Numbered from the stretch's first letter, positions 1-8,849 are shown. The stretch: DNA of 64,000 bases from Streptomyces musisoli (GCF_016741855.1 NZ_JAERRH010000001.1:558001-622000); one strand, 5' to 3'. Numbers and translations: made by a program. The notes: generated by a model not told the origin, from the letters alone.

Positions 1-821
1 TCGCTGCGTCCGTGGTGGGAGTAGTCGTAGCCCTGCCGGGCCCTGATGTAGTCGGTGAGTTCCTCGGGCACCTGGGAGGAGTGCTCGCCGTACTTGGCGA
101 CCAGGTCGGCGACGTGGTTGCCGACCATGCCGCCGAACCAGCGGCACTGGTCGCGGGCGTGGGCGAGGGCCTCGGGCGAGTCGTCCTCGGTGACGTACGC
201 CGGGGCGGCGACGCAGATCGTCACCTCGGAGGGGTCACGGCCGGCCGCCACCGCCGCGTCCTTGACGGCCTTCACCATGTACTCGGTCAGGTACAGGTCG
301 GCGAGCTGGAGGATGAACCCGTCGGCCTCCTCACCGGTCATCTTCAGCGCCTTGGGGCCGTACGCGGCCATCCAGACGGGGAGTTCGGCGCCCTCCTTGA
401 TCCACGGGAAGCGGATCTTCGTGCCGCCGAGGTCGGCCTCCTCGCCGCGGCCGAGGGCGCGGATGACCTTCATGGCCTCGCTGATCCGGGCGAGGGTGTT
501 GGGTTTGCGGCCGGCGACGCGCATGGCGGAGTCGCCGCGGCCGATGCCGCAGACGGTGCGGTTGCCGAACATGTCGTTGAGGGTGGCGAAGGTGGAGGCG
601 GTGACCTCCCAGGTGCGGGTGCCCGGGTTGGTGACCATCGGGCCGACCGTCAGCTCCGCGGTGTTCGCGAGGATCTGGCTGTGGATCACGAACGGTTCCT
701 GCCACAGCACGGCGGAGTCGAAGGTCCAGCCGTAGCGGAAGCCGTTGCGTTCGGCCCGTTGCATCAGGCTGATGACGCGGGAGGCGGGCGGGTCGGTCTG
801 CAGGACGAGTCCGAAGTCCAT
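1..821 (-). CDS. LLM-class F420-dependent oxidoreductase, 3' end outside window
   Basis: The protein starts MDFGLVLQTDPPASRVISLM and reads as a luciferase-like monooxygenase (TIM barrel); it contains GIGRGDSAM and an ending DYSHHGR-type segment before the window edge. The start is ATG at 821, with AGGAG nine bases upstream overlapping the stop region of the dihydropyrimidinase. It lies 12 bp behind that gene, so it is very likely the next cistron of the same transcript. The family resembles the TIGR03842 group that often sits in this pathway in actinomycetes. Its exact substrate is not known from sequence; a role in oxidoreduction of pyrimidine or hydantoin intermediates is an inference from context. 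The 3' end is missing from the window. Confidence 0.85.
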   Translation of the reverse strand, partial: MDFGLVLQTDPPASRVISLMQRAERNGFRYGWTFDSAVLWQEPFVIHSQILANTAELTVGPMVTNPGTRTWEVTASTFATLNDMFGNRTVCGIGRGDSAMRVAGRKPNTLARISEAMKVIRALGRGEEADLGGTKIRFPWIKEGAELPVWMAAYGPKALKMTGEEADGFILQLADLYLTEYMVKAVKDAAVAAGRDPSEVTICVAAPAYVTEDDSPEALAHARDQCRWFGGMVGNHVADLVAKYGEHSSQVPEELTDYIRARQGYDYSHHGRS

Positions 822-833
822 GGGGCGCCACTC

Positions 834-2237
834 CTAGTTCAGGTACTGACAGGTGGAGCGTGGGGTGTAGACGCCGTGCCCGGCGTGTCCCGTGTATTCC
901 CGCTGGTCGATGACGAGTTCACCGCGTGACAGAACCGTCTCGACGCAGCCGGTGACGCGCTTGCCCTCGTACGCCGAGTAGTCGACGTTCATGTGGTGGG
1001 TCTCGGCGGACATCACCTGTTCGGCGTGCGGGTCGTAGATGACGACGTCCGCGTCGGCGCCCGGGGCGATGGTGCCCTTCTTCGGGTACAGGCCGAACAT
1101 CCGGGCCGGGGTGGCGCAGGCGATCTCGATCCAGCGGCGGCGCGAGATCCGCCCGTCGACGACCGCCTGGTGGAGCAGGTCCATGCGGTTCTCCACGCCC
1201 GGCAGCCCGTTGGGAATCTTGGAGAAGTCACCGCGGCCCAGTTCCTTCTGGCCCGCGAAGCAGAAGGGGCAGTGGTCGGTGGAGACCACCTGGAGGTCGT
1301 TGGTGCGCAGCCCTCTCCACAGCGCGGCCTGGTGCTCCTTCGGCCTGAGCGGCGTGCTGCACACGTACTTGGCGCCCTGGAAGTCCGGTTCGGCGAGGTT
1401 GTCGGTGGACAGGAACAGGTACTGCGGGCAGGTCTCGCCGAAGACGTTCAGCCCCTCGTCCCGGGCGCGGGCCAGCTCGGCCACCGCCTCCGTCGCCGAG
1501 ACGTGCACCACGTACAGCGGGGCTCCGGCGACCTGGGCGAGGCGGATGGCGCGGTGGGTGGCCTCGGCCTCCAACAGGGCCTTGCGGACCTCACCGTGGT
1601 GGCGCGGGTCGGTCTCGCCGCGGGCCAGCGCCTGCTCGACCAGGACGTCGATGGCGATGCCGTTCTCGGCGTGCATCATGATCAGCCCGCCGTTCCCGGC
1701 GGCGCGCTGCATGGCCCGCAGGATCTGCCCGTCGTCCGAGTAGAACACCCCCGGATAGGCCATGAACTGCTTGAAGGAGGTGACGCCCTCCTCGACCAGC
1801 AGGTCCATCTCCTTCAGTGTCTCCTGGTTCACATCGGAGACGATCATGTGGAAGCCGTAGTCGATCGCGCAGTTGCCCTCGGCCTTGGCGTGCCAGGCGT
1901 CCAGGCCCTCGCGCAGGGTGTGGCCGACGCTCTGCACCGCGAAGTCGACGATCGTCGTCGTACCGCCCCAGGCGGCGGCTCGGGTGCCGGTCTCGAAGGT
2001 GTCGGAGGCGAAGGTGCCGCCGAAGGGCAGCTCCATGTGGGTGTGGGCGTCGACGCCGCCCGGGATGACGTACTTCCCGGTGGCGTCGATGACGTGTTCG
2101 GCACCGAACGCCTCGGCGGCGGGGGTGCCGGACGCCGCGAGGGCGGCGATGCGGCCGTCCTCGATCAGGACGTCGGCGTGGATCTCGTCGGACGCGGTGA
2201 TGACGAGACCACCGCGGATGAGTGTGCGGCCGGTCAT
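834..2237 (-). CDS. hydA: Dihydropyrimidinase / D-hydantoinase
   Basis: This is a 467-residue cyclic amidohydrolase that opens 5,6-dihydropyrimidines (or hydantoins) to N-carbamoyl-beta-amino acids, step two of reductive pyrimidine breakdown. Visible active-site features are the HTH metal motif (His65, His67), the carbamylated lysine in SFKQFMAY (Lys156), His189 in MHAEN, the YVVHVSA segment and STDHCPF. Length is normal for the family. The start is ATG at 2237 behind GGGAGAGG. Downstream it is followed after 12 bp by the F420-type oxidoreductase; upstream an 82-bp gap separates it from the beta-ureidopropionase-like gene. An allantoinase is less likely given the DHP-type motifs and the beta-ureidopropionase neighbours. 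Confidence 0.92.
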   Translation of the reverse strand: MTGRTLIRGGLVITASDEIHADVLIEDGRIAALAASGTPAAEAFGAEHVIDATGKYVIPGGVDAHTHMELPFGGTFASDTFETGTRAAAWGGTTTIVDFAVQSVGHTLREGLDAWHAKAEGNCAIDYGFHMIVSDVNQETLKEMDLLVEEGVTSFKQFMAYPGVFYSDDGQILRAMQRAAGNGGLIMMHAENGIAIDVLVEQALARGETDPRHHGEVRKALLEAEATHRAIRLAQVAGAPLYVVHVSATEAVAELARARDEGLNVFGETCPQYLFLSTDNLAEPDFQGAKYVCSTPLRPKEHQAALWRGLRTNDLQVVSTDHCPFCFAGQKELGRGDFSKIPNGLPGVENRMDLLHQAVVDGRISRRRWIEIACATPARMFGLYPKKGTIAPGADADVVIYDPHAEQVMSAETHHMNVDYSAYEGKRVTGCVETVLSRGELVIDQREYTGHAGHGVYTPRSTCQYLN

Positions 2238-2259
2238 GGGTCCTCTCCCTCGCTGGTCG

Positions 2260-2313
2260 TGTGCGGCTGCGCCGTGGCTGGTCGCGCAGTTCCCCGCGCC
2301 CCTTCGGGGGCGC
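2260..2313. repeat. Streptomyces intergenic repeat, copy 1, with UUCG hairpin
   Basis: The gap between the dihydropyrimidinase and the upstream amidohydrolase holds, on the minus strand, GGGGCGCGGGGAACTGCGCG followed by an ACCAGCCACGGCGCAGCC-like tail. The same core recurs at 4929-4980 in another gap of this cluster. Bases 2296-2313 form a perfect 7-bp stem, GCGCCCC/GGGGCGC, around a TTCG tetraloop, so the RNA could act as a processing or partial termination site. I know this core as a very common intergenic repeat in Streptomyces genomes. Confidence 0.8.
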
Positions 2314-2319
2314 TCTCCC

Positions 2320-3162
2320 CTACGGCGCCGTCAACGGTCCGTACGCGCCCGGCGCGCGGTCGCGGTAGAACTGCCAGCGGTCGCGGACCTCGCGGAGCAC
2401 CGCCAGATCCAGGTCGCGGACGACGAGTTCGGTCTCCTTGTCGCTCGCCGGCTCGCCGACGAACCGGGCCTCCGGGTCGACGAAGTACGTCGTGCCGTAG
2501 AAGTCGTTGTCGCCCAGGTCCTCCACGCCGACCCGGTTGATCGCGCCGACGAAGTACTCGTTGGCGACGGCCGCCGCCGGCTGTTCCAGCTGCCACAGGT
2601 AGCGGGACAGGCCCCGGGAGGTGGCCGAGGGGTTGAAGACGATCTCGGCACCGGCGAGACCCAGGGCCCGCCAGCCCTCGGGGAAGTGGCGGTCGTAGCA
2701 GATGTAGACGCCGATCCTGCCCACGGCCGTGTCGAAGACGGGCCAGCCGCTGTTGCCGGGGCGGAAGTAGAACTTCTCCCAGAAGCCCTGCACCTGGGGG
2801 ATGTGGGTCTTGCGGTACTTGCCCAGGTAGGAGCCGTCCGCGTCGATCACGGCCGCGGTGTTGTACAGGACGCCGGGCTGCTCCTCCTCGTACATGGGCA
2901 GGACGAGGACGATGCCCAGCTCGCGGGCGAGTGCCTGGAAACGCCGGACGGTCGGGCCCTCGGGGATCCGCTCGGCGTACTCGTAGAACGCCTTGTCCTG
3001 GACCTGGCAGAAGTAGGGGCCGTAGAACAGCTCCTGGAAGCACAGGACTTGGGCGCCCTGGGCGGCGGCGTCGCGGGCCGCCTGCTCGTGGACCTGGATC
3101 ATCGATTCCTTGTCGCCGGTCCAGGCGGTCTGGAAGAGGGCGGCACGGATCACTCGGCTCAT
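2320..3162 (-). CDS. Beta-ureidopropionase-like carbon-nitrogen hydrolase (copy 2)
   Basis: This 280-residue nitrilase-superfamily enzyme is predicted to hydrolyse N-carbamoyl-beta-alanine or N-carbamoyl-beta-aminoisobutyrate to the beta-amino acid, CO2 and ammonia. The Glu-Lys-Cys triad is visible as Glu44 (FQELF), Lys118 (YRKTHIP) and Cys155 (YICYDRHFPEGW). The start is ATG at 3162 behind GGAGGT. It is the same length as, and highly similar along its whole length to, the protein at 6320-7162, so the cluster carries two full-length paralogues with intact triads. It precedes the dihydropyrimidinase on the same strand. Confidence 0.9.
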   Translation of the reverse strand: MSRVIRAALFQTAWTGDKESMIQVHEQAARDAAAQGAQVLCFQELFYGPYFCQVQDKAFYEYAERIPEGPTVRRFQALARELGIVLVLPMYEEEQPGVLYNTAAVIDADGSYLGKYRKTHIPQVQGFWEKFYFRPGNSGWPVFDTAVGRIGVYICYDRHFPEGWRALGLAGAEIVFNPSATSRGLSRYLWQLEQPAAAVANEYFVGAINRVGVEDLGDNDFYGTTYFVDPEARFVGEPASDKETELVVRDLDLAVLREVRDRWQFYRDRAPGAYGPLTAP

Positions 3163-3317
3163 CGGGACCTCCGGTAGCTCGGTGTGCGGTGAGCCTAGGA
3201 AGCGCGGAGGTCCGGTTCGACGGGCAGCGTGTCACGTCCGCGGGCGGCCGGCGTGCCACCGTGTCACGAGTGCGCCGTCCCATGTTTCACCGCCGTCGTC
3301 GCATGTCCTGGCATGTT

Positions 3318-4901
3318 TCACCCCTGTTGCGCGTCGTGCGCGAGGAGCGCGATGTGCACGGAGGCCGCCTGTTCGAAGTCGTCCAGGTCGACGCCGAGGC
3401 GGGCCTGTATCGCCTCCAGGCGGCGGTACAGGGCCGGCCGGGAGACATGGTGGAGCAGGGCGGTACGGGACTTGTTGCGGCCCGTCGCCAGATAGGTCCG
3501 CAGGACGTTCAGCAGCTCCGGTCCGGGCTCGCGCAGCAGCCCGTCCAGCTCCCGTTCGGCGAAGGACTGCACGTGCGGGTCGTCCCGCAGCAGCCGGACC
3601 AGCCCGCGCAGGTGGACGTCCCTGAGCCGGACGACGGCCGGCAGGTCCAGGGCGGCCGCGGAGTCGGCGACGGCGTCGGCGACGTGCCGGGCCTCGCGCA
3701 GCCCGGCGGGCACGTCGTCCCAGGCGGTGCGCGGTCCGGCGGCGGCGACCGTGGGAGCCGGTCCGGTCTCGGCGCGCAGCCGGGACGCGAAGTGCGCGGT
3801 CAGCGCATCGGCCTGCTGGTCGCGGGCGAGGCTGAGCAGGACGGCGACGACCCCGTCGGACAGCTCGGCGACGAGTCCGGGCAGCCCCAGGATGCGCAGC
3901 ACGCGCCCCAGTTCGGCCGGGTCCGCGCCGGGTACGGCCAGCGGGACGAAGATCCGCCGGTTGACCGGGAGGCCGGCCGCACGCGCCCGCGGCAGCAGCT
4001 GCCGGGCCGGTACGACCCCGGAGACCAGGTCGGTGAGCAGGCTCTGAGCGCACTGCTCCTCCCAGCTGTGCGCGGAGCCGCCGCCGAGCATGCGGTGCAG
4101 GACCAGCGCCTCGGCCGCCCGGTCGGCGAGCAGTCCCCCGGTGGCCGCGTCGCCGCGGTAGCCGCACAGCACCAGCCGGCCCCACCGCTCCCCGCGTCCG
4201 CCGAGTTCGGCGTGGATCCAGCCGTCGCCCGCGCCGCCGCCGGCCTGCCGTGCGATCCGCTCCCAGTCGCGCAGCACGTCGTCCACCGCGGGCCGCTCCC
4301 CCGCCGTGGCGAGGACGCGGTGGGCGAGGTTGGTGACGACGACCGGGCAGCCGCTGTGCCGGGCGACCTCGTCGAGCAGCCGGCCGAGCGGGGCACCGGC
4401 CGTGATGAGCGCGGTGAGGGCGGTCCGCACGGTCTCCGACAGGCTGACGGCCGCGAACTTCCGCCGTACGAGCCGGCACTGGACCTCCTCCGTCAGCTCG
4501 GCGAAGGGGAACGGCCGGTGCAGGACGACCATGGGCAGCCCGCACCGCTCGGCGGCCCGGCGCATCACCTCGGGCGGCGTGGGGAAGGCCCGGCCGAGTC
4601 CGAGCACGACGGCCGCGGCCTCGGCCCGGTGCAGGGACTGGATGTACTCGGCCTGCCTGGCCTCGTCGCCGGCGAGGAGCACCCCGGTGGTGAGCACCAT
4701 CTCGCCGCCGCTGAGCATCACGCCGACGTCGGCCGCCTCGGCGACGTGCACCCAGCGCACGGGCCGGTCGAGCTGCCCGGCGCCGGCGACCACTTCGGGG
4801 TCCCCGGCGAGGACACGCTCCAGGCCGAGTACCTGGCGGACCGAGAGGACGGGCTCCGGTGGCTGCCGGGCGGGGTGTCCCGTGTCGATGTCGGATGCCA
4901 T
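3318..4901 (-). CDS. PucR-family transcriptional regulator
   Basis: This 527-residue protein has an N-terminal PucR-type ligand domain (about residues 15-145, VLAGDPEVVAGAGQLDRPVR and WVHVAEAADV), a central GGDEF-like helical region, and a C-terminal HTH_30-type DNA-binding segment near residues 455-510 (LRTYLATGRNKSRTALLHHV, RPALYRRLEAIQ). It belongs to the family of nitrogen-catabolism activators. It sits between the aminotransferase and the second amidohydrolase, on their strand, and probably controls the whole cluster from the palindromes at 7191-7220. The start is ATG at 4901 behind AAGGGA. Whether it activates or represses, and its inducer, cannot be seen. Confidence 0.9.
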   Translation of the reverse strand: MASDIDTGHPARQPPEPVLSVRQVLGLERVLAGDPEVVAGAGQLDRPVRWVHVAEAADVGVMLSGGEMVLTTGVLLAGDEARQAEYIQSLHRAEAAAVVLGLGRAFPTPPEVMRRAAERCGLPMVVLHRPFPFAELTEEVQCRLVRRKFAAVSLSETVRTALTALITAGAPLGRLLDEVARHSGCPVVVTNLAHRVLATAGERPAVDDVLRDWERIARQAGGGAGDGWIHAELGGRGERWGRLVLCGYRGDAATGGLLADRAAEALVLHRMLGGGSAHSWEEQCAQSLLTDLVSGVVPARQLLPRARAAGLPVNRRIFVPLAVPGADPAELGRVLRILGLPGLVAELSDGVVAVLLSLARDQQADALTAHFASRLRAETGPAPTVAAAGPRTAWDDVPAGLREARHVADAVADSAAALDLPAVVRLRDVHLRGLVRLLRDDPHVQSFAERELDGLLREPGPELLNVLRTYLATGRNKSRTALLHHVSRPALYRRLEAIQARLGVDLDDFEQAASVHIALLAHDAQQG

Positions 4902-4928
4902 GGCCGTGTCCCTTGCTCGGTCGGTGCT

Positions 4929-4980
4929 GGGCTGCGCCCAAAAGGGGCGCGGGGAACTGCGCGACGGGCCCTGCGGGCGA
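4929..4980. repeat. Streptomyces intergenic repeat, copy 2
   Basis: The 138-bp gap between the PucR gene and the aminotransferase contains AAAAGGGGCGCGGGGAACTG followed by CGCGACGGGCC. The core matches copy 1 at 2260-2313 in the opposite orientation. Both copies lie between cistrons of one catabolic cluster, where they may cause differential mRNA processing. No coding sequence is apparent in this gap. Confidence 0.78.
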
Positions 4981-5039
4981 TCGGCGACGTGCCCCGCGGA
5001 TGTTCGCCGGGGCCCGTCACGGCTCTCCCCGCGCAGCGC

Positions 5040-6323
5040 CTAGTACGAACTGCGCAGCGCTTGTTCGAGGATGGCCGCCCCTTCCTCGGCCTCGGCGACG
5101 GTCAGCGACAGCGGTGGGGCGATCCGCAGGGCGCTGGTGTCGTGCCCGCCTCCCTTGCCGATGAGCAGTCCGCCCTGGCGTGCCGCCTCCAGCACGGCGG
5201 AGGCGGCCCGCGGATCGGCCTCGTCGGTGCCGGGCTTGACCAGCTCGACGCCGATCATCAGGCCGCGGCCGCGCACCTCCCGTACCCCGGGCAGTTGGGC
5301 GGTGACCGCTCGCAGGCGTTCGATGAGCAGGCCGCCGACGCGCCGGGCGTTGCCCTGGAGGTCGTGTTCGAGGAGATAGCCGAGGTTGGCGAGCCCGGCG
5401 GCCATGGTGATCTGGGTGCCGCCGAAGGTGGAGATGCTGTTGGCGTCCAGGCAGTTCATGATCTCGGCACGGGCGATGACGCCGCCGATGGACATGCCGT
5501 TGCCGATGCCCTTGGCGAAGGTGACGATGTCCGGCGGGCCGCTGCGGGCGTGTGCCTGCCAGCCCCAGAAGTGGTCGCCGGTGCGGCCCCAGCCGGTCTG
5601 CACCTCGTCGGCGATCCACAGGATCCCCTGCGCCTTCAGCACGTCGCGGAAGGCCGCGTACAGCCCGTCGGGCGGCGAGGTGAACCCGCCGACGCCCTGG
5701 ACGGGTTCGGCGATCAGCGCGGCCGGCGGCCGGGTGTGGCCGAGGACGTCCTTCAGGTCGGCGACGCAGGCGTCGATGAAATCGCGGTCGTCGAGACCGG
5801 CGAACGGACCCCGGGTGCGCACGCCGCCGTGGACGTAGAGGGTCTGGAGCGGGGACAGCGAGGTCGGGGACCAGCCGCGGTTGCCGGTGACGCCGACCGC
5901 GCTGAAGGAGCGCCCGTGGTAGCTGTTGCGCATCGCCAGGATCGTGTTGCTGCGCCGGTAGGCGGTGGCGAGCAGCAGGGCGGTGTCGTTGGCCTCGGTG
6001 CCGGAGGTCGTGAAGAACACCCGGGCGTCCGGGATGCCGCTCACATGGGCGATGCGCTCGGCGAGTTCGACCATCGGCCGGTTGAGGTAGAGGGTCGAGG
6101 AGTGGATGATCCGGCCGGCCTGCTCGCTGACCGCCTTGGTCACCTCGGGCAGCGCGTGCGCGGTCATCGTGGTCAGGATGCCGCCGAAGAAGTCCAGGTA
6201 CCGGCGGCCGTTGAAGTCCCAGACGTGCCGTCCCTCGCCGTGGGTGATCTCGATCGGGTCGTCGTAGTAGAGGGCGAGCCAGTCGGGCATGACCCGGCGG
6301 TGGCGCGAGTAGAGGTCGTTCAC
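5040..6323 (-). CDS. Class III PLP-dependent aminotransferase (beta-amino acid : pyruvate type)
   Basis: This 427-residue fold-type I aminotransferase carries TSGTEANDTALLLA (cofactor phosphate site), WIADEVQTGWGR (pyridine-ring Asp) and FAKGIGNGMSIGGV with the Schiff-base lysine Lys271. It resembles AGXT2-like 3-aminoisobutyrate/beta-alanine aminotransferases, which fits the last step of reductive pyrimidine degradation to malonate or methylmalonate semialdehyde. I place the start at GTG 6323, whose GTGA overlaps the stop of the upstream amidohydrolase (translational coupling). A longer reading frame to 6377 exists but would run back into the upstream gene. Substrate range is inferred from context. 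Confidence 0.9.
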   Translation of the reverse strand: MNDLYSRHRRVMPDWLALYYDDPIEITHGEGRHVWDFNGRRYLDFFGGILTTMTAHALPEVTKAVSEQAGRIIHSSTLYLNRPMVELAERIAHVSGIPDARVFFTTSGTEANDTALLLATAYRRSNTILAMRNSYHGRSFSAVGVTGNRGWSPTSLSPLQTLYVHGGVRTRGPFAGLDDRDFIDACVADLKDVLGHTRPPAALIAEPVQGVGGFTSPPDGLYAAFRDVLKAQGILWIADEVQTGWGRTGDHFWGWQAHARSGPPDIVTFAKGIGNGMSIGGVIARAEIMNCLDANSISTFGGTQITMAAGLANLGYLLEHDLQGNARRVGGLLIERLRAVTAQLPGVREVRGRGLMIGVELVKPGTDEADPRAASAVLEAARQGGLLIGKGGGHDTSALRIAPPLSLTVAEAEEGAAILEQALRSSY

Positions 6324-7162
6324 GGCTGCACCAGCCCTTCGTAGGCGTCGGGGCGGCGGTCGCGGTAGAAGGCCCACTGCTGCCGCACTTCCTCGATGAG
6401 GTCGAAGTCCAGGTCGCGGACCAGGAGTTCCTCGGTCTTGTCGTCGGCCGGCTCGCCCACGAACCGCCCGCGCGGATCGACGAAGTACGACGTTCCGTAG
6501 AAGTCGTTGTCGCCGTACTCCTCCTGTCCCACCCGGTTGATGGCGGCGACGAAGTACTCGTTGGCGACGGCCGCCGCGGGCTGCTCCAGCTGCCAGAGGT
6601 AGGCGGACAGGCCCCGGTGGGTGGCGGACGGGTTGTACACCAGCTGGGCGCCGTTCAGGCCGAGTTGCCGCCAGCCCTCCGGGAAGTGCCGGTCGTAGCA
6701 GATGTAGACGCCGACCTTGCCGACGGCGGTGTCGAAGACGGGCCAGCCCAGGTTGCCGGGCTTGAAGTAGTACTTCTCCCAGAAGCCCTTGACCTGCGGG
6801 ATGTGGTGCTTGCGGTACTTGCCGAGGTAGGTCCCGTCGGCGTCGATCACGGCGGCGGTGTTGTAGTAGAAGCCGGACTGCTCGACCTCGAACACCGGGA
6901 CCACGAGCACCATGCCGGTCTCGCGGGCCAGTTCCCGCATCCGGCGCACGGTCGGTCCGTCCGGCACCGGCTCGGCCCAGCGGTAGTGCTCCGGCTCCTG
7001 GACCTGGCAGAAGTAGGGGGCGTTGAAGACCTCCTGGAACCCGATGATCCTCGCGCCCCGGCGAGCCGCCTCGCGGGCGTGCTCCTCGTGTTTCGCCACC
7101 ATGGACTCGGTGTCGCCGGTCCAGGTGGCCTGGACCAGAGCGGCGCGGACGACGTTGGCCAT
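6320..7162 (-). CDS. Beta-ureidopropionase-like carbon-nitrogen hydrolase (copy 1, first cistron)
   Basis: This 280-residue nitrilase-superfamily enzyme has the triad Glu44 (FQEVF), Lys118 (YRKHHIP) and Cys155 (YICYDRHFPEGW). AAGGAG seven bases before ATG 7162 fixes the start; the GTG at 7180 would place translation upstream of that ribosome site. It is the first gene of the minus-strand pyrimidine cluster and overlaps the aminotransferase start by four bases. It is colinear with the paralogue at 2320-3162; differences cluster in the N-terminal third (for example FNAPY versus FYGPY), which may mean different carbamoyl substrates. Confidence 0.9.
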   Translation of the reverse strand: MANVVRAALVQATWTGDTESMVAKHEEHAREAARRGARIIGFQEVFNAPYFCQVQEPEHYRWAEPVPDGPTVRRMRELARETGMVLVVPVFEVEQSGFYYNTAAVIDADGTYLGKYRKHHIPQVKGFWEKYYFKPGNLGWPVFDTAVGKVGVYICYDRHFPEGWRQLGLNGAQLVYNPSATHRGLSAYLWQLEQPAAAVANEYFVAAINRVGQEEYGDNDFYGTSYFVDPRGRFVGEPADDKTEELLVRDLDFDLIEEVRQQWAFYRDRRPDAYEGLVQP

Positions 7163-7190
7163 GAGCTGCTCCTTCGACACGACGTCAGAG

Positions 7191-7220
7191 CCTCTACGCC
7201 CGTAGAGCAGGGCGTAGAGG
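7191..7220. promoter_or_regulatory. Nested palindromes upstream of the pyrimidine cluster, likely regulator-binding site
   Basis: CTCTACG-CC-CGTAGAG (7192-7207) is a perfect inverted repeat with a 2-bp spacer. A further CGTAGAG follows at 7213-7219, so that 7191-7201 and 7210-7220 also form an 11-bp perfect inverted repeat, CCTCTACGCCC/GGGCGTAGAGG. It lies 29 bp upstream of the first start codon of the cluster. Three identical half-sites suggest cooperative binding. The PucR-family protein encoded in the cluster is the natural candidate, by inference only. Confidence 0.65.
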
Positions 7221-7367
7221 CACGAACGTAAGCCTCCGCGGGGCCCTTGCCAAGACCATCGTCGTCAACCCGCGGAGTCGATCACGTTTCACACTCCTGT
7301 GGGTGAGCGGATCCACCGGCCAGGGGCATGGATCGGGGCACATCGGGACACTGCCGGCGACTGCCGG

Positions 7368-8699
7368 TCACGGCGCGTGCCCGGCGACGCGCAGGGCGTG
7401 CACGAGGTCCCAGTGCCGCTCCTCGGAGACGCCGCGCGCGGCCTCCAGCAGGAGGGGCACGAGGTGCCGGGGGCCGGCGGCGGCGCACCGGGCGGCGTCC
7501 TGGGGCGGACGGGCCCGCACACAGGCGTCCAGCAGGGCTCGCGCCTCGCGGTGGCGGCCCTCTTCGTCCAGCCGCAGCACGGCCGCGCCGATCTGCTCCG
7601 CGGGCCGCGCCACGCCCTGCCACAGCATCCGCTGCGCGTCGGTGTCCCGGCCGGCCGCGGCGAGCGCGTCGGCGGCGGCGACCAGCCGCTCGGCGGGCAG
7701 GGCGGCGGACTCCCACAGCAGGGTGGCCCAGTCGGCGCCGAGCCCGGCGCGGTGCAGGGCGTCCGCGAGCGGCGGCAGCCGGCCGGCGGGCCACCCCACG
7801 AGCTCCACCAGCAGTGCGTGCGCCTCCCCGCTGCGCCCCTCGGTGCGCAGCCGCGCCAGCCGCCCGACCGCCCCGGCGACCTCGGCGGCGGCCGCTTCGT
7901 CCACCGCTTGGACAGTCCCGGCCGCCGCCTCGGCGGGCTCCGCGGCGCCCGCGAACCGGGCCCCTCGGGGCGTACGGCGCACGGCGGCGTCCGGCGCCAG
8001 GGGCGCGGGGGCCCGCGGCGCGGTGGCGGGGGCGGCGCCCTGGTCCGCGTCCAGCCCGGCGAACCGGGCACTGCCCCGACGGCGTCTGCGGGGTGCGGCG
8101 GGCGTGTCCGCAGGAGCGGGGGCCGGGGGCACCGCGCGGGCCGGGATCCGGGCGGGGGCCGGTGCCGTATCCCGGCCGGGGGACGAGGGCGCCGCCGTCC
8201 GGTCCAACTCGTCGATGCGTGCCCGCAGTTCGCCGCAGCGTGCGGTGGCGCGCCGGTGGTCGTCGCGCGCCCAGGCGAGGTCCGTGCGCAGCGAGTCGGT
8301 GTCCGTTCCGGGTGCGGGGGCGGACAGCAGGCGGGCCAGCCCGGCGTGGCGCTCCGCGGCGTACCGCTGCTCGCGGAGCATGACGTCGAGGCGGTCGGCC
8401 AGGTCCTCCCGGGCGCCGGGCCGGGCGTCGTGCGCGTCGAGCGCGGCGGCGTGCAGCGCGCGGGCCCGTTCCCGCTCGGCCGTCGCGGTGGCCCGGCCGT
8501 ACATTCCGCCGAGGTCTTCCAGCAGGGCCTCCACCACGTCCCAGGGGGGTACCTCGCGCCCGTCCAGGCATGCCTGCATGCCTTCGGGGTCGCGTTGCCA
8601 GAAGACCCCGCACCAGCCCGCCCCCTGGTCGAGACGGGCCAGCAGGCCGTCCAGGTAGCTCGCGAACTCCCGCATGTGAGCGGGGAGTCGATCCGCCAT
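7368..8699 (-). CDS. Conserved hypothetical protein with Ala/Pro linker and helical repeats
   Basis: I do not recognise a named family with certainty. The 443-residue protein has a conserved N-terminal helical domain (residues 1-75, with WCGVFWQRDPEGMQACLDGR), a coiled-coil-like Glu/Arg/Ala-rich segment to about 165, a low-complexity Ala/Pro linker (about 165-270), and a C-terminal array of helical hairpins (ALHRAGLGADWATLLWES, DALAAAGRDTDAQRMLWQGV) like TPR-type repeats. The start at ATG 8699 follows GGGAG; the upstream ATG at 8750 lacks a ribosome site. No signal peptide or membrane segment is seen. The architecture suggests a cytoplasmic scaffold or sensor. Confidence 0.7.
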   Translation of the reverse strand: MADRLPAHMREFASYLDGLLARLDQGAGWCGVFWQRDPEGMQACLDGREVPPWDVVEALLEDLGGMYGRATATAERERARALHAAALDAHDARPGAREDLADRLDVMLREQRYAAERHAGLARLLSAPAPGTDTDSLRTDLAWARDDHRRATARCGELRARIDELDRTAAPSSPGRDTAPAPARIPARAVPPAPAPADTPAAPRRRRRGSARFAGLDADQGAAPATAPRAPAPLAPDAAVRRTPRGARFAGAAEPAEAAAGTVQAVDEAAAAEVAGAVGRLARLRTEGRSGEAHALLVELVGWPAGRLPPLADALHRAGLGADWATLLWESAALPAERLVAAADALAAAGRDTDAQRMLWQGVARPAEQIGAAVLRLDEEGRHREARALLDACVRARPPQDAARCAAAGPRHLVPLLLEAARGVSEERHWDLVHALRVAGHAP

Positions 8700-8849
8700 C
8701 GTCCAGCTCCCGCCCGGCTGCCGGCAAGCACTCCGTCCGGTAGGCAACACCAGTTGTGTTACGGGCTTGCTACGGAGAGTTTTCCGGCAGGGCGCGGACG
8801 GCTGTCGGCCGGATCCCGCACGCCGTGCGGCCGGCGCCGCGCGGGCGCC

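Noticed and set aside
2931..6344. 1137-codon plus-strand open frame across the pyrimidine cluster
   Set aside because: It crosses several real minus-strand genes and intergenic repeats and has no recognisable domain; GC-rich DNA gives such frames by chance.
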